Shown: positions 53,556 through 64,000 of the stretch, one piece after another
Position numbering within the stretch: position 1 is the first letter of the stretch
How the letters are laid out: the number at the start of each line of letters is the position of its first letter
DNA from: Glaciihabitans sp.
GTDB taxonomy: Bacteria > Actinomycetota > Actinomycetes > Actinomycetales > Microbacteriaceae
Assembly (NCBI GenBank): GCA_025463785.1
Contig: JAODBD010000011.1
Span: 124,001 to 188,000, forward strand
Length of the DNA: 64,000 nt
Direction of reading: 5' to 3'
Program-made: the position numbers and the translations under genes
Notes under the pieces: generated by a model
Seen by the model: the letters and a program-made list of their open reading frames with translations, nothing else
Told to the model about the DNA's origin: nothing
The model's database searches: none

Positions 53556-54955
53556 GGCAGTTCAACCTGAGAGAGCACATTCCGAGCATCCTCGTCGCGA
53601 CGCTGAGCGCCGCATTCGGCGTTGCCCTCCTGCAGATCGTCGCAGCACTCGCGCTCACGATTCAGCGCAACGATGTGACGGGGGCGAGCAGCCACACTGT
53701 CCCGCTGCTTCTCAATACCGCAGCATTTGTGTTCATCGCGATCGCGGTCTACGTCGGAGCCGTTGTCACGTCCAACACCTTCTCGACCATCATCGCGGGG
53801 CGAACGCGCACCATCGCCCTGCTGAGGCTCATCGGGTCCAGCGCCGCCGCCCAGCGTCGCTCGGTTGCACGCGAGGGCCTCATTGTCGGAGTCGTGGGCG
53901 CTGTCATTGGGATGCTGCTCGGTACCACGCTGACCTGGGGGCTGCTGACCGTCGCCATGTCGACGAACACGATCCCGACGCTGCCCTATGGTTACGTGTC
54001 GCTGCAGCTTCTTCTGCCGATTGTCGGCGTCATACTGACCACATGGCTGGCATCCTGGATCGGCTCGCGCCGCGTTCTCGTCGTCACGCCGATGCAGGCA
54101 ATCGGTGCGGCCGAGGAACTCAGCCGAGACGAGACCACGCAACGCAAGGGCAGGAACGCAGTCGCAATTACCCTGTTCATCATCGGAATCGCACTCCTGC
54201 TGCTCGGGGTGCTCGTGGGTCTCGTGACGCCGCTCGGAGTCCTGATCGGCCTCGTCGGCGGAGTCATTTCGTTCACCGGGCTCGTCATGGGAGCCCACCT
54301 GATCATGCCCCCGGCGCTGCGACTCGTCGGCCGCCTGTTCGGTAGGAGCGCATCCGCCCGCCTCGCCTCAGAGAATGCCGTCCGGTACCCGGAGCGCAGT
54401 TCGCGCACGACAATCGGCCTCGTGATCGGAGTCACCCTGGTGACGATGTTTGCTGTCGCAATTGGCGGCTACGAGCAGATGATCCAGGCAGCGCAGGCTG
54501 CCCGGCCGGAGACGTACCGGGGTGTGGGTACCGAGCTCACGATTACGGTGGCAGTTTTCTCGATCCTTACCGGGTTCAGCGCACTGATCGCGGCGGTCGG
54601 CATGGTCAACAACCTGTCGCTGAGCGTTCTGCAGCGCACTCGTGAACTCGGGCTGCTTCGCGCGCTGGGCTTCACTGCCAGCCAGGTTCGTCGGATGATC
54701 CTGGTCGAGAGCGCGCAGCTGACGACCGCGGCTGTTGTGGTCGGCTTCATTCTCGGCTCGTTCTATGGCTGGGCGGGCGCGCAATCGCTGCTCGGGGCCA
54801 TCAACGGAGCACCGGGAATCATCGTCCCGGTATTCCCGTGGCTGGTCATCGCGATCATCGTGGTCGCCGCGATCGTGCTGACACTCGTCGCCTCCGTGGC
54901 GCCATCCCGTCGCGCCACGCGGATCGCGCCGGTGGCAGCGCTCGCCGTGGAGTAG
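53552..54955 (+). CDS. FtsX-like ABC transporter permease
   Basis: 467 aa. Two FtsX/MacB modules: FSTIIAGRTRTIALLRLIGS in the first and LSVLQRTRELGLLRALGFTA in the second, each between hydrophobic helices; eight or so helices in total. The RTRELGLLRALG pattern is diagnostic. It partners the preceding ATPase; the combination with a NarL-type two-component system suggests drug or envelope-stress export, with unknown substrate. Confidence 0.92.
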   Translation: MRQFNLREHIPSILVATLSAAFGVALLQIVAALALTIQRNDVTGASSHTVPLLLNTAAFVFIAIAVYVGAVVTSNTFSTIIAGRTRTIALLRLIGSSAAAQRRSVAREGLIVGVVGAVIGMLLGTTLTWGLLTVAMSTNTIPTLPYGYVSLQLLLPIVGVILTTWLASWIGSRRVLVVTPMQAIGAAEELSRDETTQRKGRNAVAITLFIIGIALLLLGVLVGLVTPLGVLIGLVGGVISFTGLVMGAHLIMPPALRLVGRLFGRSASARLASENAVRYPERSSRTTIGLVIGVTLVTMFAVAIGGYEQMIQAAQAARPETYRGVGTELTITVAVFSILTGFSALIAAVGMVNNLSLSVLQRTRELGLLRALGFTASQVRRMILVESAQLTTAAVVVGFILGSFYGWAGAQSLLGAINGAPGIIVPVFPWLVIAIIVVAAIVLTLVASVAPSRRATRIAPVAALAVE

Positions 54956-55027
54956 CCAGCGATCCGGCTTCCTCCGGACGAGACTGGGTGTCCAATCTCT
55001 TTCACCCGCTGTCAGCGGCTCGCGTGG

Positions 55028-55103
55028 TATTCTCAAACTGTGTGCTCCGGTTTGCTCCTTCTTAGCTGCCGCGACGAGTCCTAACAGGCCTTCCTCGTCG
55101 CGG
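55028..55103 (+). promoter_or_regulatory. leuA leader: promoter -10, Leu-rich leader peptide and hairpin
   Basis: A -10-like TATTCT (55028-55033) lies 6 bp before a mini-ORF. Behind it a 10-bp perfect stem pairs CCGCGACGAG (55069-55078) with CTCGTCGCGG (55094-55103), followed by AGTTTGTC. Ribosome stalling on the leucine codons would cover the 5' arm. Published comparative work names a conserved pseudoknot, the LEU element, upstream of leuA in most Actinobacteria, and this region is the likely equivalent; I cannot confirm the pseudoknot by eye. Confidence 0.7.
55040..55084 (+). CDS. leuA leader peptide (MCSGLLLLSCRDES)
   Basis: 14-codon frame from GTG 55040 to TAA 55084 containing four consecutive leucine codons (TTG CTC CTT CTT, 55052-55063). 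It starts about where transcription should begin after the TATTCT box, so it would be translated from a leaderless mRNA, which is frequent in Actinobacteria. Leucine starvation would stall ribosomes just before the following stem-loop and favour leuA expression. Confidence 0.7.
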   Translation: MCSGLLLLSCRDES

Positions 55104-55136
55104 AGTTTGTCATTGGCTGACATCCCTACGACGTAA

Positions 55137-56918
<1,782 letters not shown>

Positions 56919-56975
56919 CGCGAGGCGCCCGCCCCACTACTTCCACAGCGCAGGCTCCACACTCCCGCCAACCTG

Positions 56976-57069
56976 CCCTTTTGGAAATTCAGGAAATCGG
57001 TCACGGCCATCTGTGAGATGCGCGGGATGCCGGGACCGGTGGTGACGCATCTCCTGAATTTCCGAAGGG
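56976..57069. repeat. Intergenic inverted-repeat element, copy 3
   Basis: 94 bp; left arm 56976-57004 and right arm 57042-57069 are largely reverse complementary with the core TTTGGAAATTCAGGA in the left arm and TCCTGAATTTCC in the right. Interior about 37 bp, unrelated to other copies. It lies 57 bp after the leuA stop in a C-rich stretch and faces the convergent TRIC gene 115 bp further. Confidence 0.88.
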
Positions 57070-57184
57070 GGGTGTGGCGTTGGGGCGCAGCGGTGGCGGA
57101 CAGGGCCGGCCTCTTCGAGGAGATCGGGTTTTCGCGAACCGAATCGAGCTGACGGGCTGACAACCAGTGTGCTGACTGGCGCGG

Positions 57185-57868
57185 CTAGTGGGGTTCCGGC
57201 CGGTTGCGGCGGAGCCGGGGCAGGCGCGGGATCTGCTCAAGGCGACGCTGCTCCGGGACGGTCCAATTGAAGAAGACCGCGAGCACCCTCACCCCAAACG
57301 TCACTGCGACGCAGACGATCGCCGCCAGAAAGATCGGTACGCCAACGCCGTGCAGAACAACGAGCGTGGTCGCGCCGACACCCGCAGCCACCGCGTAGAG
57401 CGAACCGACGTGCATGAATGCGATGGGCACGCTGAGCAGCAGATCGCGCACGATGGTTCCACCGACCGCCGAGATTGTCCCAAGGAAGATCGCGGGAATG
57501 GCGGGCAGGCCGAGCGCGAGGGCCTTCGAGGCTCCGATTGCACAAAATAGCCCAATGGTGAGTGCATCGAGCACGGTCACGACGGTCGCGAGGCGCGTGA
57601 ATACCCGTTCGAGCAGCATCCCGAGCAGGGCGGCAACCACCGCGGCGGGCACGTACCAGTTGTCGGTGAGCGCGACCGGGATCCTTCCCAAAAAGATATC
57701 CCGGACGAGACCCCCGCCCAGTCCTGAAGCGATCCCGATGATGGCCACGCCGAGGAGATCGAGCCTGCGGTCGCGAAACTGTGCGGCGTAGACCGCACCC
57801 TGGACTCCGCCGATGGCGACGGCGGTGAGATCCGCCCAGAGGGGGATGACGAACGATGTCTCCTGCAC
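57185..57868 (-). CDS. Trimeric intracellular cation (TRIC) channel family protein
   Basis: 227 aa with seven predicted membrane segments arranged as two similar halves. The glycine-containing motifs [13 protein letters not shown] and [12 protein letters not shown] repeat at equivalent places, the diagnostic feature of the YadS/YicG (UPF0126) family, now known as prokaryotic TRIC channels for potassium and other cations. Convergent with leuA, divergent from recO (67 bp between starts). Confidence 0.93.
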   Translation of the reverse strand: MQETSFVIPLWADLTAVAIGGVQGAVYAAQFRDRRLDLLGVAIIGIASGLGGGLVRDIFLGRIPVALTDNWYVPAAVVAALLGMLLERVFTRLATVVTVLDALTIGLFCAIGASKALALGLPAIPAIFLGTISAVGGTIVRDLLLSVPIAFMHVGSLYAVAAGVGATTLVVLHGVGVPIFLAAIVCVAVTFGVRVLAVFFNWTVPEQRRLEQIPRLPRLRRNRPEPH

Positions 57869-57935
57869 GTCACCATTCTGTCCTGTTCCGGAAGGGCGTC
57901 AGGTAGTTCAGAAGAATGGCGGCGATACTGGTTGC

Positions 57936-58682
57936 GTGCCCCTCTATCGTGACGAAGCCGTGGTGCTGCGTACCCACAAGCTGGGTGAAGCAGACCGCAT
58001 TGTCACGATGTTGAGCAGGCAGCACGGCAAGATTCGCGCGGTCGCCAAGGGCGTCCGGCGGACGGCCTCGAAGTTCGGTTCAAGGCTTGAGCCCTTCATG
58101 GTCGCCGATGTGCAACTGTACGAGGGTCGATCGCTCGACATCATCACTCAGGCCGAGTCGGTGGGCGCATATGGCGCCGAGATCGCAAGTGATTATTCGA
58201 GCTACACGGCAGCAACCGCGATGGTTGAAACCGCTGACAAAATTACGGATGACTCCGGCAGCCTCCAGCAGTACCTCCTTCTGGTGGGCGGCTTGCGTTC
58301 GCTCTCGCGGCACGAGCACGCGTCCGGGCTGATCCTCGATTCCTACCTGTTGCGCTCGCTGTCGATTGCAGGCTGGGCGCCCAGCTTCATCGACTGCGCT
58401 GTGACGGGAGCCCCGGGCCCGCATTCCGCTTTCGTCGTTCAACTCGGCGGTGTGGTTGCCGACGCGGTCGCGCCTCCCGGGTCACCCCGCCTCGACGCTG
58501 GCACGCTGGAGGTGCTCGCGGCGCTGCTCGCGGGCGACTGGTCGACTGTTGAAGGCGCTGCCGACCGCGAGCGCGGCCAGGCCAGCGGTGTTGTTGCCGC
58601 ATACACCCAATTCCATCTCGAACGTGGGCTGAGGTCGTTGCAGCACGTGGATCGCACCGCTCGAGCGGTGGTGTCCGGATGA
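57936..58682 (+). CDS. recO: DNA repair protein RecO
   Basis: 248 aa. The N-terminal OB fold begins [20 protein letters not shown] and [20 protein letters not shown], typical of RecO, which loads RecA with RecR at gaps. The usual zinc finger (CxxCG...CxxC) is degraded: only one cysteine remains in [16 protein letters not shown], and the second pair is replaced in [15 protein letters not shown]. The GTG at 57936 is chosen because the frame upstream overlaps the TRIC gene antisense. Stop overlaps uppS (ATGA). Confidence 0.94.
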   Translation: MPLYRDEAVVLRTHKLGEADRIVTMLSRQHGKIRAVAKGVRRTASKFGSRLEPFMVADVQLYEGRSLDIITQAESVGAYGAEIASDYSSYTAATAMVETADKITDDSGSLQQYLLLVGGLRSLSRHEHASGLILDSYLLRSLSIAGWAPSFIDCAVTGAPGPHSAFVVQLGGVVADAVAPPGSPRLDAGTLEVLAALLAGDWSTVEGAADRERGQASGVVAAYTQFHLERGLRSLQHVDRTARAVVSG

Positions 58683-59482
58683 GCCCGGTCGGTAAGACGC
58701 ATCGCGACGCGGTCGACTTCAAACCTGTCGACTGGACGGGGCTCTATCCGCCGGCGTTGCCGACATCCGCTGTTCCTGATCATGTTGCGCTCGTCATGGA
58801 CGGCAACGGGCGGTGGGCTAACGGCAAGGGACTCCCGCGCATCGAGGGTCATCGCGCCGGTGAAGCGGCCCTGCTCGATGTCGTGGCGGGAGCGATCCAG
58901 GTCGGCGTAAAGCACCTCAGCGTCTACGCGTTCTCGACCGAGAACTGGCGGCGGTCGCCCGAAGAGGTGCGGTTTCTCATGGGGTTCAATCGCGACGTAC
59001 TTCATCGTCGGCGCGACCAGCTCAACGAGTGGGGTGTGAGGGTGCGCTGGGCTGGCAGACGCCCGCGCCTCTGGACCTCCGTGATCAAGGAACTCGAATA
59101 CGCCGAACGCCTCACGGCAAGGAACGGTGTGCTCACTTTGACCATGTGCATCAACTACGGAGGCAGGAATGAAATCACGGATGCCGTCCGCACCCTGGCA
59201 GCGGAAGTCGCGGCAGGCAGGCTGAAACCCTCCGGCATCACCGAAAAGACGATCCAGCGAGCACTTTACGAGCCGGATTTGCCTGATGTCGACCTCTTCG
59301 TCCGTAGCTCCGGCGAGCAGCGGACGAGCAATTTCATGCTCTGGCAGAGCGCATATGCCGAAATGGTGTTCCTCGACACGCTGTGGCCGGACTTCACGAG
59401 GACGGACCTCTGGGAGGCCGTCGCACTGTACGCTTCGAGAAATCGTCGATTTGGTGGCGCGATCGACGCGCCGAGTACGTAG
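58679..59482 (+). CDS. uppS: Isoprenyl transferase (undecaprenyl diphosphate synthase)
   Basis: 267 aa. [20 protein letters not shown] contains the catalytic aspartate, followed by [13 protein letters not shown]; the C-terminal [20 protein letters not shown] is also diagnostic of cis-prenyltransferases. It extends farnesyl diphosphate with isopentenyl units to make the lipid carrier for cell-wall synthesis. Translationally coupled to recO; the order recO-uppS is typical for Actinobacteria. Confidence 0.95.
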   Translation: MSPVGKTHRDAVDFKPVDWTGLYPPALPTSAVPDHVALVMDGNGRWANGKGLPRIEGHRAGEAALLDVVAGAIQVGVKHLSVYAFSTENWRRSPEEVRFLMGFNRDVLHRRRDQLNEWGVRVRWAGRRPRLWTSVIKELEYAERLTARNGVLTLTMCINYGGRNEITDAVRTLAAEVAAGRLKPSGITEKTIQRALYEPDLPDVDLFVRSSGEQRTSNFMLWQSAYAEMVFLDTLWPDFTRTDLWEAVALYASRNRRFGGAIDAPST

Positions 59483-59493
59483 CGGAAGTAGTC

Positions 59494-60318
59494 ATGCGCA
59501 GAACGGTTAGAACGGTCACGACACTCCTGCTGATTGCCATCATCCTTGGCATCGGGTTCTCCGTTCTCTACTTCGGTACCTCGACGGGGCTCATTTCTGG
59601 TGGTCAGACGACGGTGATGGGGGGCGCCACGAAATCACTGCCGTTCTACGCGCAGGTCGGCTGGCTGCGCAACACGGCCCCGTGGCCGGTGACGATCGAG
59701 AGCGTGACAACGGATGCCGCCCACACGGGTGCGCCCACACAGGTCTTCGTCGAGACGAGCCGAGACTCAAAATCGTATCCGTCCGGTACGGTGCCGGACT
59801 GGACCAAGGTCGCCAGCCGAACCCCATACCAGCTCGCTGGCGGCAGCCTGCGATACCTGGGCTTTGCCGTCACCCCGGCGACCGGCCACATCGCGTCCTT
59901 CTCGACGTTCACCGTGACCTTTGTCGGCCCGCTCGGGATCACCTTCCACAAGACCTTCACCGGCACTCAAGTGGCGGCGCGCGCAGCGGGATTGCCGACT
60001 TCAATCCTTGCGCCCGATCCGAGCGTCGACAACACGTCGCTCGACACCTACATCGTGCTGCTGCGGACCGCGATCGAGAAGAAGGACCCCTCAGCCCTCG
60101 CAGTGGTGATGGGCGGGAATGCAACGACGGCGGAGGCACAGGCACTCCTGACTAAGGAGAAGGGCTTCACCTCGAAATATCTCCAGACAGCGGCCCCGGT
60201 CACGTTGGGAAACCCGGCGGCGGAGATTCTTACGTTCTATAAGACCACCGTGAGCAAAGATGCACTGCCTCCACTGAAGGTAACCTGGGCCGGGTTCCGT
60301 TGGAGCGCCACCCTCTAG
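59494..60318 (+). CDS. Hypothetical membrane-anchored protein
   Basis: 274 aa of unknown function. One N-terminal hydrophobic helix (about residues 9-28, LLLIAIILGIGFSVLYFG) after an arginine-rich start suggests a type II anchor, with the rest outside the cell. The next region, about 45-150, is rich in Thr/Val and may be a beta-sandwich. A helical, alanine-rich part (about residues 185-230) follows. It starts 11 bp after uppS with GGAAG before the ATG, so it is probably co-expressed with recO-uppS. No recognisable catalytic motif. Confidence 0.8.
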   Translation: MRRTVRTVTTLLLIAIILGIGFSVLYFGTSTGLISGGQTTVMGGATKSLPFYAQVGWLRNTAPWPVTIESVTTDAAHTGAPTQVFVETSRDSKSYPSGTVPDWTKVASRTPYQLAGGSLRYLGFAVTPATGHIASFSTFTVTFVGPLGITFHKTFTGTQVAARAAGLPTSILAPDPSVDNTSLDTYIVLLRTAIEKKDPSALAVVMGGNATTAEAQALLTKEKGFTSKYLQTAAPVTLGNPAAEILTFYKTTVSKDALPPLKVTWAGFRWSATL

Positions 60319-60339
60319 CCAACTGACGCGCTGACGTAG

Positions 60340-61281
60340 TCAGCTAACGCGCTGAAGGCCCCAATCGTCGCCCGTCAGGGAGCGAACCGCCGCGATCGTC
60401 GCGGCGAGGCTCGGGACGCGTGTCGCGTCCGCATGACGCACGAGCTGGATACTGCGCATGCTGACCGGCGACGTCGCCCGGATCGCCGCGCCCGCGGGCA
60501 CACTCGCCGTCGCCAGCGCCAGCCGGGGGAGCAGCGCCACACCCAGGCGGCTTGCCACGAGATGCAGGACCGCGATGGCGTTGTCTGTCTCATAGTCGAT
60601 CACGGGGTCGAAGCCGGCCGTTTCGCAAACCGCGAGGAGATGGCCGCGGCAAAGCGGACATCCCGCGATCCAGCGCTCGCCCAGCAGCGATCGGACATCG
60701 ACATCGGTGGCGGAGGCCTGCGGATGCGACTCGGGGAGGGCCAGCAGCATTTCCTCCGTAAAGAGCGGCGTCAGGGCAAGCCCGGCCGCAATGTCGCGAT
60801 GTGGGTCTGCGCGGTCACCGGGATAGCTGAACGTAATCGCGAGGTCGATCGATCCCTCGCGCAGCATCGTCAGAGCCTCAGGCGGTTCGGCTTCGACGTA
60901 GGTCACCACGATGCCAGGATGTTTCTCTGCCATGGCGCGAAGCAGCCTCGGGATGATGGTGGACGACGCAGTCGGGAACGCTGCGATCCGCGCTGTCCCC
61001 GTCCTCATCCCCGCGAGTTCGGCCAGGTCGCCCGCGGCGGCATCCAGCGCGGATGAGATTGCCACCGCGTGCCGCGCGAGCAGCGCCCCCGCCTCGGTCA
61101 GCCGGATACTTCGCCCAGCCCGAATCACCAGCGGAACGCCGAGTCTCGCCTCCGTTCGCTGAAGATGCTGGCTGATCGCGGGCTGGCTGAACCCCAGCTG
61201 GCGCGCCGCACCCGTTATCGTGCCCGTTTCGGCGATCGCGCGGACGATGCGAATGGAGTGAAGGTCGAGTTCGGCGTCCAT
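60340..61281 (-). CDS. LysR family transcriptional regulator
   Basis: 313 aa. N-terminal winged helix: LHSIRIVRAIAETGTITGAA, RQLGFSQPAISQHLQRTEAR and RLGVPLVIRAGRSIRLTEAG, classic LysR. The effector-binding domain has ATPL-type TPLFTEEMLLALPESHP. A pair of cysteines in WIAGCPLCRGHLLAVCETAG is unusual and could respond to redox. The ATG at 61281 is the last that keeps the complete domain; an ATG at 61314 is possible. Divergent from an aminotransferase-like gene, 81 bp apart, the usual position of a LysR target. Confidence 0.92.
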   Translation of the reverse strand: MDAELDLHSIRIVRAIAETGTITGAARQLGFSQPAISQHLQRTEARLGVPLVIRAGRSIRLTEAGALLARHAVAISSALDAAAGDLAELAGMRTGTARIAAFPTASSTIIPRLLRAMAEKHPGIVVTYVEAEPPEALTMLREGSIDLAITFSYPGDRADPHRDIAAGLALTPLFTEEMLLALPESHPQASATDVDVRSLLGERWIAGCPLCRGHLLAVCETAGFDPVIDYETDNAIAVLHLVASRLGVALLPRLALATASVPAGAAIRATSPVSMRSIQLVRHADATRVPSLAATIAAVRSLTGDDWGLQRVS

Positions 61282-61362
61282 TTCGCAATCATAACTCGGC
61301 ATTATTGTTTGCATCGGAAGTATGGACTTGTTCTATGAATCACCACCCGGGATGCTTGATGC

Positions 61363-62418
61363 ATGCCGACCCTGCTCACTTCCAGCCTCGACTCTGCCAT
61401 AGCCCAGTTCGGCGACGCGAGCGGGTACCTCGCTGTCGCATCCATCGGGCTTCCGCCTCGCGCCTCCGTCGATGCGCTCAGAGCCGATCTCGACGCCTGG
61501 TTCAACGCCGCCCGCGACCCGCAGGGGTACGACGCGATCATCGAGCGCACCCGCGGCCACTACGCGCGGCTCGTCGGCGTCGAGCCGTCTCGTGTTGCCG
61601 CCGGTTCGCAGACATCCGTCATGGCATCGCTCCTCGCGGCGGCAGTACCGGTTGGAGCAGAGGTGCTCTGTGTCGACGGCGACTTCTCCTCGATCGTGTT
61701 CCCGTTTCTGCAGCGGCGCGACATCCGTGTCCGAAACGTGCCTATCGAGGCGTTGGCCGACGCGATCACCGACGAGACGTGGATGGTCTCGTTTTCTCTG
61801 GTGCAATCGGCCACCGGGGTTGTTGCGGATGCGGCATCCATCCGCGAAGCAGCGCGACGCCACGGCGCATTGACGTTTTGCGATGTGACGCAGGCCGCCG
61901 GGGTGCTGCCCGTCGACGCGAGCAAGTTCGATGCGACGGTATGCCATACCTACAAGTGGTTGTGCTCGCCGCGTGGGGTCGCATTTCTGACCGTGTCGAC
62001 GGCGATGCAGGCCGTACTCTCGCCCATGCAGGCAGGCTGGTATGCCGGGGACGACGTCTGGCAGTCCTGCTACGGACCCTCGATGCACCTCGCCGCGGAC
62101 GCCCGCCAGTTCGACGTTTCGCCGGCCTGGCAGGCGTGGGTTGGAGCCGAACCTGCGATTGCGCTGTTCGCTGGACTCGACATCCCCTCTGTCTGGGCGA
62201 AGGCGTCGGGTCTCGGCGACCAGCTTTGCGACGCCCTCGGCATACCGCAGCAGCACCAGGCGATCGTGACGTGGGCCGATCCCGACCGCAGCGACCTCGA
62301 TCGGCTGATAGCCGCCGGCATTCGTGCGTCGGGGCGAGCGGGTCGCCTTCGCGCATCCTTCCACCTGTGGAATTCCGAGGCGGATGTCGCGGGCGTAATG
62401 GCGGCGCTGCGCAAGTAG
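61363..62418 (+). CDS. Class V aminotransferase-fold PLP enzyme
   Basis: 351 aa. PLP-dependent fold-type I, class V: the lysine lies in [16 protein letters not shown] (about residue 202), [14 protein letters not shown] holds the cofactor-binding aspartate and [16 protein letters not shown] the phosphate/ring contacts. The family includes kynureninase-like enzymes, cysteine desulfurases and isopenicillin epimerase-like proteins; the short length and the YKW motif fit the kynureninase/EgtE-like branch, but no histidine-derived pathway genes are nearby. Substrate unknown; probably regulated by the divergent LysR gene. Confidence 0.87.
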   Translation: MPTLLTSSLDSAIAQFGDASGYLAVASIGLPPRASVDALRADLDAWFNAARDPQGYDAIIERTRGHYARLVGVEPSRVAAGSQTSVMASLLAAAVPVGAEVLCVDGDFSSIVFPFLQRRDIRVRNVPIEALADAITDETWMVSFSLVQSATGVVADAASIREAARRHGALTFCDVTQAAGVLPVDASKFDATVCHTYKWLCSPRGVAFLTVSTAMQAVLSPMQAGWYAGDDVWQSCYGPSMHLAADARQFDVSPAWQAWVGAEPAIALFAGLDIPSVWAKASGLGDQLCDALGIPQQHQAIVTWADPDRSDLDRLIAAGIRASGRAGRLRASFHLWNSEADVAGVMAALRK

Positions 62419-62521
62419 CCTCATCGCCTGGGCACCCGATAATCCACTGGTCAACGCACCGGTAGGCTGGGGACTTCACTCGACCGGGCATCCAGCTCGG
62501 CTGACCACACTGGAGTTACTC

Positions 62522-63907
62522 GTGGCTACGCCCAATCCGCTCGACGCCGTCATCGCCCTCGCCAAGAGACGGGGCTTCGTGTTCCAGGCGGGGGAAATCT
62601 ACGGCGGGTCGCGCTCGGCGTGGGATTATGGGCCACTCGGCACCGCGCTCAAAGAGAACATCAAGCGCCAGTGGTGGCAGTTCATGGTTCAGGGCCGCGA
62701 CGACATCGTAGGCATTGATTCGTCGATCATCCTGCCTCGTCGCGTGTGGGAAGTGTCCGGCCATGTCGAGGTCTTCAGCGATCCGCTCGTCGAATCGCTG
62801 CACACGCACAAGCGGTATCGTGCCGACCACCTGATCGAACAGTATGAGGAGAAGCACGGGCATCCGCCAGTCAACGGACTCGCCGACATTCGTGACCCCG
62901 ACACCGGCCAGGCTGGTTCCTGGACCGAGCCACAGAACTTCTCGGGCCTTCTGAAGACCTTCCTGGGGCCGGTCGACAATGAAGAGGGGATGGCGTACCT
63001 CCGCCCCGAAACCGCCCAGGGGATCTTCACCAACTTCGCCAACGTGCTCGGCGCATCCCGGATGAAGCCGCCGTTCGGCATCGCCCAAATCGGCAAGAGT
63101 TTTCGCAACGAGATCACTCCCGGGAACTTCATCTTTCGCACGCGCGAGTTCGAACAGATGGAGATGGAGTACTTTGTCGAGCCGGGATCCGATGAGGAAT
63201 GGTTCTCGTACTGGGTGGACGCGTCGGAGGAGTGGTACACCGGGCTCGGGATCTCGCCCGAGAACATCCGGCGATACGAGCACCCGCAGGAAAAGCTGTC
63301 GCACTACTCGAAGCGCACCATCGACCTCGAGTATCGGTTCAGGTTTGCGGGCAGCGAATGGGGCGAGCTCATGGGCGTCGCCAACCGCACCGACTTCGAC
63401 CTTCGCACGCATTCCGAGGGCTCGGGCGTCGACCTCTCGTACTTCGACCAGGCCAAGAACGAGCGGTGGATCCCGTACGTGATCGAGCCGGCGTTCGGGC
63501 TGACTCGGGCGCTCATGGCGTTCCTGATCGATGCGTACCACGAGGATGAAGCGCCCAACACGAAGGGCGGGGTCGACAAGCGCACTGTCCTGCGACTCGA
63601 CCGGCGTTTGGCGCCGGTGAAGGTTGCTGTGCTGCCGCTCTCGCGCAACGAGCAGCTGTCGCCGCTGGCGAAGACGGTCGCCGACGACCTGCGCAAGCAT
63701 TGGAACATCGACTTCGATGACGCGGGCGCGATCGGCCGCCGATACCGTCGCCAGGATGAGATCGGTACGCCATTCTGCGTCACCGTCGACTTCGACTCGC
63801 TGGACGACAACGCAGTGACGATTCGCGAGCGCGACAGCATGGCGCAGGAGCGTGTCTCCCTCGACCGCCTGAAGGGCTACCTGGCCGAGCAACTACTCGG
63901 CGCCTAA
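62522..63907 (+). CDS. glyS: Glycyl-tRNA synthetase (class II, alpha2 type)
   Basis: 461 aa, the dimeric eukaryote/archaeal-like form used by Actinobacteria. [20 protein letters not shown] at the N-terminus, [20 protein letters not shown], the class II motif 2 region [20 protein letters not shown] and motif 3 near [14 protein letters not shown] are diagnostic. C-terminal anticodon-binding domain present ([20 protein letters not shown]). GTG start at 62522 follows CTGGAG. Confidence 0.95.
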   Translation: MATPNPLDAVIALAKRRGFVFQAGEIYGGSRSAWDYGPLGTALKENIKRQWWQFMVQGRDDIVGIDSSIILPRRVWEVSGHVEVFSDPLVESLHTHKRYRADHLIEQYEEKHGHPPVNGLADIRDPDTGQAGSWTEPQNFSGLLKTFLGPVDNEEGMAYLRPETAQGIFTNFANVLGASRMKPPFGIAQIGKSFRNEITPGNFIFRTREFEQMEMEYFVEPGSDEEWFSYWVDASEEWYTGLGISPENIRRYEHPQEKLSHYSKRTIDLEYRFRFAGSEWGELMGVANRTDFDLRTHSEGSGVDLSYFDQAKNERWIPYVIEPAFGLTRALMAFLIDAYHEDEAPNTKGGVDKRTVLRLDRRLAPVKVAVLPLSRNEQLSPLAKTVADDLRKHWNIDFDDAGAIGRRYRRQDEIGTPFCVTVDFDSLDDNAVTIRERDSMAQERVSLDRLKGYLAEQLLGA

Positions 63908-63940
63908 CGCGCCGCCCGCCTCAAGCCTCCGCCCTCCGCC

Positions 63941-64000
63941 GCACCTTTTGGAAATTCAGGATATCTGTCACGTCACTTTTCCGTGATCTGCAGGAACGCG
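63941..64000. repeat. Intergenic inverted-repeat element, copy 4 (cut by window end)
   Basis: Left arm starting 63941 with the core TTTGGAAATTCAGGA (63947-63961) and flanking GCACC, as in copy 1; the right arm is beyond the window end. It lies 33 bp after glyS, after a C-rich segment. It closely parallels copies at 36151 and 56976. Confidence 0.75.

Overview
The window is high-GC, densely packed bacterial DNA with many GTG starts, 1-4 bp gene overlaps (GTGA, ATGA) and gene orders typical of Actinobacteria: comEA-comEC-holA, lepA to hemW, hrcA-dnaJ, the rsmE-HIT-phoH-ybeY-CNNM-era block, and recO-uppS. Gene content and the frequent ggatgcc/gcatcc codon habit suggest a Microbacteriaceae-like actinobacterium; the family is an inference. 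No rRNA, tRNA, CRISPR array, insertion sequence or prophage was seen.

Layout. 1-1856: tail of a CUT1 sugar ABC operon (two permeases, the first cut by the window edge). 1951-11502: FUSC exporter, an APH-fold kinase, a GH15 hydrolase divergent from a glucose-6-phosphate dehydrogenase, a hipBA toxin-antitoxin pair, an App1-type phosphatase and an SRAP/YedK peptidase. 11611-15830: TetR regulator and a four-gene quaternary-amine (osmoprotectant) ABC operon with a strong terminator. 15929-19479: DedA protein, pabC/pabB divergent pair, and a small SRPBCC-ArsR operon with its own palindrome. 19628-26724: leuS, comEA-comEC-holA and rpsT. 26993-32784: XRE regulator with an aminotransferase, lepA, a SHOCT protein, DUF1990 and hemW. 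32808-36059: two DUF4870 proteins, then CIRCE-hrcA-dnaJ. 36308-45641: a TetR gene divergent from a GH3 glycosidase and a complete peptide-type (family 5) ABC transporter, probably a beta-glucoside or oligosaccharide uptake and hydrolysis unit. 45847-50768: rsmE, HIT, phoH, ybeY, CNNM and era. 50852-54955: NarL-type two-component system next to a MacB/FtsX-like ABC exporter. 55028-56918: leuA preceded by a leader region with a Leu4 mini-ORF. 57185-63907: TRIC channel, recO, uppS, an unknown membrane-anchored protein, a LysR regulator divergent from a class V aminotransferase, and glyS.

The most unusual structure is a family of intergenic elements of about 94-108 bp with long terminal inverted repeats around the core TTTGGAAATTCAGGA. 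There are three full copies (36151, 45723, 56976) and one cut by the window end (63941). All lie just downstream of plus-strand genes, after C-rich stretches. Other long inverted repeats of unrelated sequence occupy similar positions (12284, 26309). Other regulatory DNA read directly from the sequence: interleaved inverted repeats at the hipBA promoter, CIRCE, a TGCAACC-N4-GGTTGCA palindrome at SRPBCC-arsR, palindromes before the XRE and GH3/TetR genes, and the leuA leader.
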